Source: Micropruina sp. | Lineage (GTDB): Bacteria; Actinomycetota; Actinomycetes; Propionibacteriales; Propionibacteriaceae | Assembly: GCA_016711205.1 (NCBI GenBank) | Contig: JADJTM010000001.1 | Span: 1,054,001 to 1,118,000 of the forward strand | Reading direction: 5' to 3' | Length of the DNA: 64,000 nucleotides | Shown: piece after piece, positions 49,820-58,721 of the stretch | Position numbering within the stretch: the stretch's first letter is position 1 | Layout: every line of letters starts with the position of its first letter | Made by a program: the position numbers and the translations under genes | Notes under the pieces: model-generated | What the model was told of the DNA's origin: nothing | Seen by the model: the letters and a program-made list of their open reading frames with translations, nothing else | Database searches by the model: none

Positions 49820-50955
49820 CCCGAGGCGTCCGACTCGGCCTCGGCGATGTCGGCATCACCCAGGCAGTCCGAATCGAGCCAGCCGTACGGCAGCACCACC
49901 CGTCCACGCGGGGCACCCTGACGTCCGCGGGGCGAACCGAGTTCGGACGCGGGGTACGGCACGTCCGCGTCCAGGGTGGCCAGCAGGCCGGCCAGCTGGG
50001 CAAGTGACTCGACGGTGGAGAGCGCGCGCCGCACCTCGCCACCGACCGGGAACCCCTTCAAGTACCAGGCCATGTGCTTGCGCAGGTCGCGCAGGCCGTG
50101 GGTCTCGCCGTCCAGTTCGGCCAGCAGCTCGGCGTGCCGGTACACCATCGCGGCCACCTCGCCCAGGGTGGGCAACGCAGGCGCCGGACGTCCCGCGAAC
50201 GCGGCCGCCAGGTCACGGAACAGCCATGGCCGGCCCAGGCAGCCCCGTCCGATCACCACGCCGGCGCAACCCGTCTGCCGCATCATCGCCAACGCGTCGG
50301 TTGCCTCCCAGACGTCGCCGTTGCCGAGCACCGGCAGGTCCACCGAGGCCACCAGCTCGGCGATCCGCGTCCAGTCGGCCTCGCCGCCGTAGGCCTGCTT
50401 GACGGTGCGGGCGTGCAGGGCGATCGCCGCGCAGCCGGCCTCGCGGGCGATCCGTCCGGCGTCGAGGAAGGTCTCGTGCTGCTCATCGATGCCGAGCCGG
50501 GTCTTCATGGTGACCGGCACGCCGAAGGGTTCGGCTGCGCGCACCGTGGCGGTCAGGATCGCGGCCAGCCGGTCGCGCTTCCAGGGCAGCACTCCCCCGC
50601 CGCCGCGCCGGGTGACCTTGGGCACCGGGCAGCCGAAGTTGAGGTCGACGTGCGCCACCCCGAACTCGGCGCACAGAATCGTGGTGGCCTTCGCCATCAC
50701 GTCCGGGTCGACGCCGTACAGCTGCACCGATCGGACGGTCTCGCCCGGGTCGAATCGCAGCATCGCGAAGGTCTTGGGGATGCGTTCGACCACGGCGCGG
50801 CTGGTGATCATCTCGCACACGTACAGCCCGGCACCCTGCTCGCGGCACAGTTGCCGGTACGCCGCATTGGTGATGCCCGCCATCGGCGCCAGCACCACGG
50901 GCGGATCGACCGGAATCGACCCAAGGGTCAGGGCCCCGGTCTGCAGGGAACGCAT
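49813..50955 (-). CDS. dus: tRNA-dihydrouridine synthase (Dus family)
   Basis: A 380-residue FMN enzyme that reduces uridines in the D loop of tRNA. It opens PPVVLAPMAGITNAAYRQLC, then CEMITSRAVVER, VDLNFGCPVPKVTRRGGGG with the catalytic Cys, ITLHARTVKQ-like IALHARTVKQAYGG, and LGNGDVWEATDALAM. It matches DusB-type proteins in length and motifs. The C-terminal SDASGG ending is read through the edge of an intergenic repeat, so the true ancestral end may differ slightly. Confidence 0.95.
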   Translation of the reverse strand: MRSLQTGALTLGSIPVDPPVVLAPMAGITNAAYRQLCREQGAGLYVCEMITSRAVVERIPKTFAMLRFDPGETVRSVQLYGVDPDVMAKATTILCAEFGVAHVDLNFGCPVPKVTRRGGGGVLPWKRDRLAAILTATVRAAEPFGVPVTMKTRLGIDEQHETFLDAGRIAREAGCAAIALHARTVKQAYGGEADWTRIAELVASVDLPVLGNGDVWEATDALAMMRQTGCAGVVIGRGCLGRPWLFRDLAAAFAGRPAPALPTLGEVAAMVYRHAELLAELDGETHGLRDLRKHMAWYLKGFPVGGEVRRALSTVESLAQLAGLLATLDADVPYPASELGSPRGRQGAPRGRVVLPYGWLDSDCLGDADIAEAESDASGG

Positions 50956-50989
50956 CGGACCAGCCTAACCGGCGTGTGCAGCGTCGCCG

Positions 50990-52285
50990 TCAGCGCACCG
51001 GGTTCTCCGAGAGCCGGTAGCGGCCGAAGGCGGGCAGCATGATCGCCGCGATCACCACGCCGACAATCACCAGCACACCACCACCCGCGGTGGTGGCCGC
51101 GGTGCCGATGCTCTCGGCCGCCCACCCGTGCAGCACGTCCGCGATCCTCGGGCCACCCGCGACCACGACGATGAAGACGCCCTGCAGCCGTCCACGCACG
51201 TTGTCGTCGGCGGCGCCCAGCAGCATCGACTGCCGAAAGGCCGCGGACGCCATGTCGACCGCCCCGCCGAAGGCCAGAGCGGCCACGGCGACGGCGAGCA
51301 TCGCGATCGGCGCGGACGGCGCCAGCCACACCGCGACGCCCGTGACGATGATCGCGGCACCCCAACCGATCACCGCCCAGATCACGGCCAGACCCTGCCG
51401 ATCCACCCGCGACACCCACCCTGACAGCACTCCGCCCAGCACCGCGCCGGCCGGCATGGCGGCGAACAGCAAAGCGAAGGCCGGACCGCCCTCCACCGGG
51501 CCGCCGAAGCTCTCATGCGCGATCTGCGGAAACAGCGCGCGCGGCATGCCGAAGACCATCGCGATGCCGTCCACCAAGAACGAGGTGAGCAGAATCGGGT
51601 GACCGAGCAGGTAGCGCAGGCCGTCCAGCACCGACCGTAGGCCTGGCGTGCCGCGATGCTCACCGGCCGGTGGCAACCTCGGCAGGCTGGTCACGGCCCA
51701 CAGCGTGGCGAGCAGAAACAGCGTGTCGATCAGGTACAGCAACGGAAACCCGAAGACCGGGATCAGTGCCCCGCCGATCAGCGGGCCGGCGATGGCGCCC
51801 GCGCTCATCACGGTCATGTTCAGCGAGTTGGCGGCGGGCAACTGGTCCAGCGGCAGGAGGGCCGGCAACACGGCGGTGCGGGTGGGCTGATTGACCGCGA
51901 AGCAGGCCTGCTGCAGGGCGTAGACAACGAGCAGCAGCCACACATCAGTGTGCGGTTGCAGCGCCAGCAGGCAGAACAGCGCGCTGGTCGCGATCAGGCC
52001 CGCAGTGGTGATGATGAGCACCGTCCGGCGGTCGAAATGGTCAGCCAGCGCCCCACCCCACAGGCCGAAGACGATCAAGGGGATCAGGCCGAACAGGCCG
52101 GTCAGGCCCACCCAGGCCGAGCTGCCGGTGAGGGTGTAGATCTGGGCCGGAACCGCCACCACCGTCAGCTGGGCGCCGACCACCGTGACGACATTCGCCA
52201 CCCAGAGCCGCCTGAAGGCCGTCGCCCGCAACGGGCGGGTGTCGGCCAGAAAGCCCCGGAGTCGTTGCCGCACCGGGGTAGCCAA
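50990..52285 (-). CDS. MFS exporter (EntS-like)
   Basis: A 431-residue transporter with about 12 helices of the MFS_3 group. The N-terminus has LRATAFRRLWVANVVTVVGA, and the loop between helices 2 and 3 has GALADHFDRRTVLI, the group A-like motif. Close relatives export siderophores, but no siderophore genes are here and drug or metabolite export is equally possible. It is divergent from the isoaspartyl methyltransferase gene. Confidence 0.88.
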   Translation of the reverse strand: MATPVRQRLRGFLADTRPLRATAFRRLWVANVVTVVGAQLTVVAVPAQIYTLTGSSAWVGLTGLFGLIPLIVFGLWGGALADHFDRRTVLIITTAGLIATSALFCLLALQPHTDVWLLLVVYALQQACFAVNQPTRTAVLPALLPLDQLPAANSLNMTVMSAGAIAGPLIGGALIPVFGFPLLYLIDTLFLLATLWAVTSLPRLPPAGEHRGTPGLRSVLDGLRYLLGHPILLTSFLVDGIAMVFGMPRALFPQIAHESFGGPVEGGPAFALLFAAMPAGAVLGGVLSGWVSRVDRQGLAVIWAVIGWGAAIIVTGVAVWLAPSAPIAMLAVAVAALAFGGAVDMASAAFRQSMLLGAADDNVRGRLQGVFIVVVAGGPRIADVLHGWAAESIGTAATTAGGGVLVIVGVVIAAIMLPAFGRYRLSENPVR

Positions 52286-52375
52286 TCACCTTCGAGGTCA
52301 CGACGTGGACGCTGATCTCGCAGCGTGACCCTGCGGGGGTTGCGGGATCGGCCGGTTTCGGGTGCGCTTGCCTGC

Positions 52376-52948
52376 ATGAGCGAGCACAGCCGGGTGATGG
52401 CGGGATTGGCGGACGTACCCCGGGCACGCTTCCTGCCCCCGGACGTCCGGGCGCTGGCGGCGGTGGACGCACCGTTGCCTATCGGATACGGCGCCACCAA
52501 CAGCCAACCCTGGACCGTCCAGTTCATGCTCGAACTGCTGCACGTGCCGGTGGGCGCCACGGTGCTGGACGTCGGCAGCGGCTCGGGCTGGACGACCGCA
52601 CTACTCGCTCGGCTGACCGGGCCGACGGGCAGCGTCCGCGGGGTCGAGATCGTGCCTGAGCTGGTGACGATGGGCCGCACGCACCTGGCCGGCTTCGACC
52701 TGCCCTGGGCACGCATCGAGCAGGCGCTGCCAGGCACGTACGGGCTGCCGGACGAGGGGCCGTTCGACCGCATTCTGGTCTCGGCCGATCCGGGCGAGAT
52801 TCCCCCTGAACTGGAGCAGCAGCTGGCCGTCGGCGGACGGCTGGTCGCCCCCGCGTCCGGGGTGATGTGGGTGGTGGATCGCGACGCCGCCGGCTGGCAC
52901 CGAGAACCCGTGATGGGCTACCGGTTCAGCTTCGTGCCGCTGGTGTAG
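52376..52948 (+). CDS. Protein-L-isoaspartate O-methyltransferase-like protein
   Basis: A 190-residue SAM-dependent enzyme. PRARFLPPDVRALAAVDAPL and PIGYGATNSQPWTVQFMLEL are PIMT acceptor motifs, and TVLDVGSGSGWTTALLARLT is SAM motif I. It is rather short and has a diverged end (FDRILVSADPGEIPPELEQQ). It repairs damaged aspartyl residues, or is a paralogue with another substrate. Start is ambiguous between ATG 52376 and GTG 52325; neither has a strong ribosome site. Confidence 0.8.
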   Translation: MSEHSRVMAGLADVPRARFLPPDVRALAAVDAPLPIGYGATNSQPWTVQFMLELLHVPVGATVLDVGSGSGWTTALLARLTGPTGSVRGVEIVPELVTMGRTHLAGFDLPWARIEQALPGTYGLPDEGPFDRILVSADPGEIPPELEQQLAVGGRLVAPASGVMWVVDRDAAGWHREPVMGYRFSFVPLV

Positions 52949-53006
52949 CCCGGGCGCCGATTACGGTCGTCGGGTGTACCAGCACCGCGGCCATTAGGCT
53001 GACGCC

Positions 53007-53519
53007 ATGAGCTTCATCGTGCATTTTCTGCCCGCCGACCTCGCCGCGGCGCCCAAGCCGCTCGGCGATCTCGATGCCGGCCGCACCGCCGATCCGTCGG
53101 ACGACGAGGCGGTCGAGCTCAGCGCCGACGAGATCGCGACCTGGGACGGGCTGCACGGGCGCCTGGTCGAGTTGTTGCCGGCGGGATCGCACGACGTCAC
53201 CGCCACCGCGTTCTCGCGGCAGCTGGTGCACGACGCGTCCGGTCTGCTGGTCACCTGGGCCCACGATGACTACCGGGCGTCGGTGCCGTTCTGGCGCGAG
53301 AACGTCAGCTTCGGCGTGCTGGACACTCTGGCCGAGGTCACCGAGGCGATCGAGGCGGCCACCGGCCTGGTCGGCGTGGACGAGATCAGTGAGGCGCGCT
53401 TTCTCGATCACCGCGACCAGGTGAACGAGACCTTCGCCGGTGTCGCCGACGGCTTCGAGCAGGCCATGGAGCATCAAACCGTGCTCGGCTGGCTGCGCGA
53501 ACCGTTCCGCCGGCGCTGA
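53007..53519 (+). CDS. Hypothetical acidic protein
   Basis: A 170-residue acidic protein (MSFIVHFLPADLAAAPKPLG...). The centre HDASGLLVTWAHDDYRASVP and SFGVLDTLAEVTEAIEAATG suggests a small alpha/beta fold, but no family was recognised. No signal peptide or membrane segment. It follows the methyltransferase by 58 bp and ends in front of a long hairpin. Confidence 0.7.
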   Translation: MSFIVHFLPADLAAAPKPLGDLDAGRTADPSDDEAVELSADEIATWDGLHGRLVELLPAGSHDVTATAFSRQLVHDASGLLVTWAHDDYRASVPFWRENVSFGVLDTLAEVTEAIEAATGLVGVDEISEARFLDHRDQVNETFAGVADGFEQAMEHQTVLGWLREPFRRR

Positions 53520-53521
53520 GC

Positions 53522-53581
53522 CGCTCGCCCAACTATTTTGCGCTCGCCTAGGTTGGCGAGCGCGAAATAGTTAGGCGAGCG
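53522..53581. terminator. Long bidirectional hairpin between convergent genes
   Basis: A 27-bp stem (53522-53548 against 53555-53581) with two mismatches, one of them a wobble pair, closes a 6-base loop TAGGTT. CGCTCGCC and an A/T-rich AACTATTT segment alternate within the arms, so each arm also contains an internal repeat of CGCTCGCC. It sits between the stop at 53519 (+) and the glyS stop at 53591 (-). Confidence 0.88.
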
Positions 53582-53590
53582 CTGGGTGGC

Positions 53591-54970
53591 TTAGCAGCCG
53601 ATCAGGCGCTGCGCCAGGTACCCCTGCACCTGATCGAGCGCCACCCGCTCCTGCGCCATGGTGTCCCGTTCGCGCACCGTGACCGCCTGATCGTCCAGGG
53701 TGTCGAAGTCGACGGTGACGCAGAACGGGGTGCCGATCTCGTCCTGTCGGCGATAGCGGCGTCCGATCGCCTGGGCGTCGTCGAACTCGACGTTCCAGTT
53801 GCGGCGCAGCTTCGCGGCCAGATCGCGCGCGGCCGGCGAGAGCCGCTCGTTGCGCGACAACGGCAGCACCGCCACCTTGACCGGCGACAGCCGCGGGTCG
53901 AGCTTGAGCACCACCCGGGTGTCCACGCCGCCCTTGGTGTTGGGCGCCTGATCCTCGGTGTACGACTCGACCAGAAACGCCATCAGCGAGCGGGTCAGCC
54001 CGGCCGCCGGCTCGATCACGTAGGGGATGTAGCGCTCGTTCTTGGCCTGGTCGAAGTAGCTCAGATCGGTGCCCGAATGCTTGCTGTGGGTGCCCAGGTC
54101 GAAGTCGGTGCGGTTCGCGATGCCCTCGAGCTCGCCCCAGCCGTCGCCGCCGGCGAAGCCGAAGTCGTACTCGATGTCGACGGTGCGCTTGCTGTAGTGC
54201 GACAACTTCTCCTGCGGATGCTCGAAGAGGCGCAGGTTGTCGCGGCTGATGCCCAGGTCGACGTACCAGTCGGTGCGGGCGTCGATCCAGTGCTGATGCC
54301 ACTGCTCGTCCGTGCCCGGCTCGACGAAGAACTCCATCTCCATCTGCTCGAACTCGCGGGTGCGGAAGATGAAGTTGCCCGGCGTGATCTCGTTGCGGAA
54401 GCTCTTGCCCACCTGGCCGATGCCGAACGGCACCTTGACCCGGGCCGAGTTCTCGACGTTGCGAAAGTTGATGAAGATGCCCTGCGCTGTTTCGGGACGC
54501 AGGTAGTGCAGGCCGGACTCGTCCTCGATCACGCCGAGATACGTCTTCAGCATCATGTTGAAGTCGCGCGGTTCGGTGAACCGGCCCAGGGTGCCGCACT
54601 CAGGGCAGTTGATCTCGTCGAGCCCGGACGGCGCGCGGCCCTTCTTGTGCTCGAAGTTGTCCAGCAACTGGTCGGCCCGGAAGCGCTTGTGACAGCTCAG
54701 GCACTCGGTGAGCGGATCGGAGAACACCCCCACGTGACCCGAGGCCACCCAGACCTGCCGGGGCAGAATGATCGAGGAGTCGATGCCGACCACGTCGTCG
54801 CGGCCCTGCACCACGGCCTTCCACCACTGCCGCTTGATGTTGTCCTTGAGCTCGACGCCGTAAGGGCCGTAATCCCACGCCGCCCGGGTACCCCCGTAGA
54901 TCTCACCGCACGGATAGACGAAACCCCTGCGCTTGCACAGGCTGATCACATTGTCGAGGCGACTGGCCAC
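53591..54970 (-). CDS. glyS: Glycyl-tRNA synthetase (alpha-2 type)
   Basis: A 459-residue class II synthetase of the dimeric type. Class II motifs: GPYGVELKDNIKRQWW, FRNEITPGNFIFRTREFEQM (motif 2), and EPAAGLTRSLMAFL (motif 3). The zinc-binding insertions CLSCHKRF and CPECGTLG are visible. The C-terminal anticodon-binding domain ends near residue 455. It charges tRNA-Gly and is essential. It is followed by the hairpin at 53522-53581. Confidence 0.98.
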   Translation of the reverse strand: MASRLDNVISLCKRRGFVYPCGEIYGGTRAAWDYGPYGVELKDNIKRQWWKAVVQGRDDVVGIDSSIILPRQVWVASGHVGVFSDPLTECLSCHKRFRADQLLDNFEHKKGRAPSGLDEINCPECGTLGRFTEPRDFNMMLKTYLGVIEDESGLHYLRPETAQGIFINFRNVENSARVKVPFGIGQVGKSFRNEITPGNFIFRTREFEQMEMEFFVEPGTDEQWHQHWIDARTDWYVDLGISRDNLRLFEHPQEKLSHYSKRTVDIEYDFGFAGGDGWGELEGIANRTDFDLGTHSKHSGTDLSYFDQAKNERYIPYVIEPAAGLTRSLMAFLVESYTEDQAPNTKGGVDTRVVLKLDPRLSPVKVAVLPLSRNERLSPAARDLAAKLRRNWNVEFDDAQAIGRRYRRQDEIGTPFCVTVDFDTLDDQAVTVRERDTMAQERVALDQVQGYLAQRLIGC

Positions 54971-55021
54971 CGAAACTCCTTGTGAGTCGATGCGTGCCCG
55001 GCTGGCACGCGAGGGTCCACG

Positions 55022-55324
55022 TTACCGGGTTCGGGGCAGGTTCTCGCCCACCTCGGCGGCCCGGTCGTACGCGCCCGGCTCGTCGATCGCCTCGCTGAGC
55101 AACGGCACCAGCACGAGCTTGGCGCTGACACCGTTGAAGCTGCGTCGATACGAGCCGACGTTGCGCCAGGTACTGACCAGGCACCACAGATCGGGCTCGT
55201 CCAGGTTGCGCAGCAGCTCGGCGCTGAGGTTGCCGTCGCATTCGGAGAGGAACGCGACCGCGGCCGCCGCCCGAGCCACGAAGGCGGCCTCGTCCACAAC
55301 CCGGAACCTGTTCACCGCCAGCAC
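55022..55324 (-). CDS. Antibiotic biosynthesis monooxygenase (ABM)-domain protein
   Basis: A 100-residue protein: MLAVNRFRVVDEAAFVARAA, then PDLWCLVSTWRNVGSYRRSF, which is the typical core of ABM ferredoxin-like folds, and an ending in GENLPRTR. These are small dimeric oxygenases, haem-degrading enzymes or stress proteins. Which one it is cannot be decided. It lies 51 bp upstream of the glyS start on the same strand. Confidence 0.75.
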   Translation of the reverse strand: MLAVNRFRVVDEAAFVARAAAAVAFLSECDGNLSAELLRNLDEPDLWCLVSTWRNVGSYRRSFNGVSAKLVLVPLLSEAIDEPGAYDRAAEVGENLPRTR

Positions 55325-55365
55325 CTGGCCAGGCTACTGCTGCGTGCCGGCGCTGAGCAGGATCG

Positions 55366-55425
55366 GGGGACGGTTCCTACTTCCTGCTCACTGACGTGTC
55401 AGTGAGCAGGAAGAACCGTCCCCCA
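55366..55425. repeat. Palindrome of the GGGGACGGTTCC family
   Basis: GGGGGACGGTTC at 55366 pairs with GAACCGTCCCCC ending at 55425, and an inner arm CTTCCTGCTCACTGAC pairs with GTCAGTGAGCAGGAAG around a GT loop. The outer left arm has four extra bases. It shares the GGGGACGGTTCC core with the array at 49362-49819 and is followed by a further half copy (AGGAACCGCCCCCGTTCC). Confidence 0.85.
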
Positions 55426-55460
55426 TTCCCGATCAGCGCAGGAACCGCCCCCGTTCCCGG

Positions 55461-56201
55461 TCACCGGTCGACGTGGCTGAGCGAGCGCAGGCCGCGCTCC
55501 AGGTGCCAGTTGGCGAAAGCGCTGACCAGTCCGCTGGCGGTGCGCTGCGCGCGTTCGTCCACCGCACGGGTGGCCGGCCAGTCACCGGTCAGGAGCGCCG
55601 CGAGGTACCCGATCACCGCCGCGGACGGCAGCGCGGAGGCCGGTGGACGGCAGCGCCGGCACACCATGCCCCCGGCCTGCGGGTTGAACGCCTCGTGCGG
55701 CCCGGGCTGACCGCAGCGGGCGCAGTCGGACAGGCTGGGTGCCCAGCCGGCCACGGCGACCGCCCGCAGCAGGTAGGAGTCCATGATCATGGTGGCCGGA
55801 CGAGGCCCGTCCGCGGTGCCGGCCGTCATCGCATTCAGCGCCCCGACGAGCAGCAGAAACTGCTGCAGGGAGGGCTCGCGCTCTTCGGCGACGAGTCGAT
55901 CGGCCGTTTCGAGCATCACCTGGCCCGAGGTGTAGGCGGTGTAGTCGCCGCCGAGCGGTTCGGTGTAGGCGTGCAGCGTGACCGCCTGGGTGACCACGTC
56001 GAGGGTGCGCCCGGTGGCGAACTGGGCGTCGATGTGGCTGAACGGCTCCAGCCGTCCGCCGAACTTGGACGTGGTGCGCCGCACTCCCTTGGCCACCGCC
56101 CGGATCTTGCCGTGGCGGCGCGACAGCAGAGTGATGATGCGGTCGGCCTCACCCAGCTTGTGGGTGCGCAGCACGACCGCCTCGTCACGATAGGTGGGCA
56201 C
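55461..56201 (-). CDS. recO: RecO, DNA repair and recombination mediator
   Basis: A 246-residue RecO: N-terminal OB fold (YRDEAVVLRTHKLGEADRII, then GVRRTTSKFGGRLEPFSHID) and a C-terminal helical domain with a zinc site CARCGQPG...CRRC. It loads RecA on SSB-coated single-stranded DNA with RecR. Its place next to uppS is conserved in actinobacteria, though here SIMPL and larC lie between. Confidence 0.97.
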   Translation of the reverse strand: MPTYRDEAVVLRTHKLGEADRIITLLSRRHGKIRAVAKGVRRTTSKFGGRLEPFSHIDAQFATGRTLDVVTQAVTLHAYTEPLGGDYTAYTSGQVMLETADRLVAEEREPSLQQFLLLVGALNAMTAGTADGPRPATMIMDSYLLRAVAVAGWAPSLSDCARCGQPGPHEAFNPQAGGMVCRRCRPPASALPSAAVIGYLAALLTGDWPATRAVDERAQRTASGLVSAFANWHLERGLRSLSHVDR

Positions 56202-56228
56202 GGTTCATTGTCGCCCACCCGGCGCAGG

Positions 56229-56903
56229 TCACGCGGTCAGCCGCGCCTGGACGACCACGCTCACGGTCAGGTCCTCGGGCTGCAACTCGATGCCGCTCAG
56301 CACGTCGTCGGCCATCTTGGCCCCGGCACGCCCCATCATCGCCATCGGCGCGGCCTCGGCGGCCGCGAAGGCCCGCCGGACGCTCGGCGGCTCACCCAGC
56401 AGCCCCGGATCGGACAGCTGCGCGAAGCTCACCTCACCGGCACCCGCGGCCTGCGCCATCACGGTGGCCCGGTCGCGTGCCTTATCGACCGCCCGGGCCA
56501 GGCACAACGTCTCGAGTCGTTGCCGGGTCTCGTCGGTCAACCGCCACTCCACCCAGTCGAGTTGCACGCCCTCGACGCCACCGAACTGCGCAGCCACGTC
56601 GGCAAGCGCTGCGAAGTCGGTGAAGTCGGCCCACACCTGGGCGCTGGCCCGGAACAGCGGCGGCTGCTGCTTGCCCTTGACGATCGGACGCCACGACGAG
56701 GTGCTGATCGGCCGCACCACAATCTCGGCCACGGTTCCGCTCTCGTGCAACCGCTTGAACTGCTCGTGCAGGGTGTTCACGGCCTGGGTGGCCTTGCGCA
56801 GCACGTCGGCCTTGTCGGTGGCCTCGGCGCGGGCGCTGGCGTGCAGTCGTCCGATCTCGGGCTGGACGGTCTCGTCATGACTGGCCTGGACGCTGATCTC
56901 CAT
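56229..56903 (-). CDS. SIMPL-domain (DUF541) protein
   Basis: A 224-residue SIMPL-family protein without signal peptide: MEISVQASHDETVQPEIGRL opens the domain, VVRPISTSSWRPI and YRASAQVWADFTDF-like FRASAQVWADFTDFAALADV follow, and SGIELQPEDLTVSVVVQARL closes it. Family members occur in many bacteria and a few bind signalling kinases; function here is unknown. It lies between recO and larC on the same strand. Confidence 0.88.
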   Translation of the reverse strand: MEISVQASHDETVQPEIGRLHASARAEATDKADVLRKATQAVNTLHEQFKRLHESGTVAEIVVRPISTSSWRPIVKGKQQPPLFRASAQVWADFTDFAALADVAAQFGGVEGVQLDWVEWRLTDETRQRLETLCLARAVDKARDRATVMAQAAGAGEVSFAQLSDPGLLGEPPSVRRAFAAAEAAPMAMMGRAGAKMADDVLSGIELQPEDLTVSVVVQARLTA

Positions 56904-56978
56904 CGGTGGTTCCTCTCGTCACGTCGTCGCGCCGAGCATATGCACCGGGACCACGCGCCCGCGCGCCGTTGGGTGAGA

Positions 56979-57851
56979 TCAGCGCTGACCGAGCAGCACC
57001 CGGACGACGTTGGGCCGGGCGGGCACGTCTCGGCCACCCGCTCCGACCCCGAGCGCCCGCAGGGTCATCGCCGGCAGCGGCTCGCACACCTGCGCGAAGC
57101 AGCGCAGCAGGGCCATGCCGGTGGGTGTGGCGAGCTCACCCAGCTCGCCGCGGCCCACCACCTGCGCCGGGCCTTCGCTGACCACCCCGTCGACACCGGC
57201 GGTGATGTGTCCGAGCGGTATGGAGTCGCCGGCGTCGTCACGCAGCGCCTGCGGTGCGCCCGGCGCGGGGTCGTCCGAATGCTCGATCGGTGCCGGACGG
57301 GACACATCCCAACCCAGCGCCAGCTCGGCGACGGCCGGCACCGGTACCGGCAGGTCGCCGTGCGAGGTGCGGATCCGGCCCGAACCCAACGCCACCGGCG
57401 ATGCCGACACCGAGTCGACACCGAGCAGGCGCAGAGCCTCGCAGTCACCCACGATGTCGGTGAGCACGTCCAGGGCGGCCACCTCGTGCATCGTCACCGC
57501 GTCAGCCTGCAGCCGGTGCCCGCGGCCGTAGGCCTCGCCCAGGCGCTGCAGCGTCCGCAACGACAGCTCACGCGTCGCCGGGTGCAGGTCGCTCTGCTCG
57601 ATGGTGGCGCGCAGCTGCGGCCACGAACGCGAGCCGCCCCCGGTCGCGGCGATGTCGACGTGCAGCTTCGTCGCCCGCAACCCGGCCCGGGTGACCTGCT
57701 CGGAGCGCAGGACGATGTCGGCACCAGCCACTGCCCGGACGGCCGCCTGAACCGCCGCCAGGTCGGCGCCGGCATCGATCAGGGCGCCCATCAGCATGTC
57801 TCCGGCCACCCCGGCGGTCACGTCCAGCCATGCGTGCATGCTCGTCATCAT
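56979..57851 (-). CDS. larC: LarC-like protein lacking the C-terminal domain (nickel-pincer cofactor)
   Basis: LarC inserts nickel into the pincer nucleotide cofactor of lactate racemase. Here the first domain is present: MHAWLDVTAGVAGDMLMGAL, LQADAVTMHEVAALDVLTDI, and SVSASPVALGSGRIRTSHG, PTGMALLRCFAQ and RPNVVRVLLG. The protein stops at residue 290 just after that segment, whereas full LarC has about 100 more residues (LarC2). Only 75 bp follow before the SIMPL gene. The start is uncertain between ATGs at 57851, 57848 and 57839. No larA, larB or larE is near. Confidence 0.85.
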   Translation of the reverse strand: MMTSMHAWLDVTAGVAGDMLMGALIDAGADLAAVQAAVRAVAGADIVLRSEQVTRAGLRATKLHVDIAATGGGSRSWPQLRATIEQSDLHPATRELSLRTLQRLGEAYGRGHRLQADAVTMHEVAALDVLTDIVGDCEALRLLGVDSVSASPVALGSGRIRTSHGDLPVPVPAVAELALGWDVSRPAPIEHSDDPAPGAPQALRDDAGDSIPLGHITAGVDGVVSEGPAQVVGRGELGELATPTGMALLRCFAQVCEPLPAMTLRALGVGAGGRDVPARPNVVRVLLGQR

Positions 57852-57932
57852 GGCGTATCGGGGGTGGTTGTCCCGTCCAGGCTCAGGCGCGGAGACAGGC
57901 CGCAAGCAGGCACACCCAGTAGTCTCATCGAC

Positions 57933-58715
57933 GTGCCGAAGCAGCCGCGCCCACCCATCCCGCATGCCAGCGGGGCCCGTCCGCCGGTGATCCCACGCAA
58001 GGCGATGCCCGAACACGTCGCTATCGTGATGGACGGCAACGGACGCTGGGCCAAGGCCCGCAACCTGCCCCGCACCGAAGGCCACGCGCGCGGCGAGGAT
58101 TCGCTCTTCGACGTGATCGAGGGCGCGGTCGAGATCGGCCTGAAGTACCTGTCGGCCTACGCCTTCTCGACCGAGAACTGGCGCCGCTCACCCGATGAGG
58201 TGCGCTGGCTGATGGGCTTCAACCGTGATGTGATCCACCGCCGGCGCGACCAGTTGGACGCCATGGGCGTGCGCATCCGCTGGGCCGGACGCCGGCCCAA
58301 GCTGTGGCGTTCGGTGATCCGCGAACTCGAAGAGGCCGAGGAACAGAGCCGGCACAACGAGGTACTGACCCTGCAGTTCTGCGTCAACTACGGCGGTCGC
58401 GCCGAAATCGTGGACGCCGCCCGCGCCATCGCCAAGGCGGCCCAGGCCGGCCGGCTCGACCCGGATCATCTCACCGAGAAGACCTTCCGGCGCTTTCTGG
58501 ACGAGCCCGAGATACCCGACGTCGATCTGTTCGTGCGCTCCTCGGGCGAGCAGCGCACGTCCAACTTCCTGTTGTGGCAGTCGGCTTATGCCGAACTGGT
58601 TTTTCTCGACCGGCTCTGGCCCGACTTCGACCGCCGCGACCTGTGGCGCGCGATCGAGCTCTACGCCGACCGCGACCGCCGCTATGGCGGCGCCCAGCCC
58701 AACATCGTCCAATAG
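57933..58715 (+). CDS. uppS: Short-chain Z-prenyl / undecaprenyl diphosphate synthase (UppS family)
   Basis: A 260-residue cis-prenyltransferase. HVAIVMDGNGRWAKARNLPR holds the catalytic Asp (D34), YLSAYAFSTENWRRSPDEVR is motif II, and DLFVRSSGEQRTSNFLLWQS plus AELVFLDRLWPDF form the C-terminal motifs. It makes the polyprenyl carrier for wall synthesis; actinobacteria often have two copies, so product length (Z-farnesyl or longer) is open. Start GTG 57933 with TAGTCT 9 bases upstream suggests a leaderless mRNA. Confidence 0.95.
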   Translation: MPKQPRPPIPHASGARPPVIPRKAMPEHVAIVMDGNGRWAKARNLPRTEGHARGEDSLFDVIEGAVEIGLKYLSAYAFSTENWRRSPDEVRWLMGFNRDVIHRRRDQLDAMGVRIRWAGRRPKLWRSVIRELEEAEEQSRHNEVLTLQFCVNYGGRAEIVDAARAIAKAAQAGRLDPDHLTEKTFRRFLDEPEIPDVDLFVRSSGEQRTSNFLLWQSAYAELVFLDRLWPDFDRRDLWRAIELYADRDRRYGGAQPNIVQ

Positions 58716-58721
58716 GAACCG

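Noticed and set aside
49381..50042. Minus-strand frames of 108 and 190 residues near the dus end
   Set aside because: They translate the GGGGACGGTTCC repeat in tandem and the antisense or other frames of dus.
55473..57932. Long plus-strand frame leading into uppS
   Set aside because: The real start is GTG 57933; upstream codons are antisense to recO, SIMPL and larC and have no coding features.
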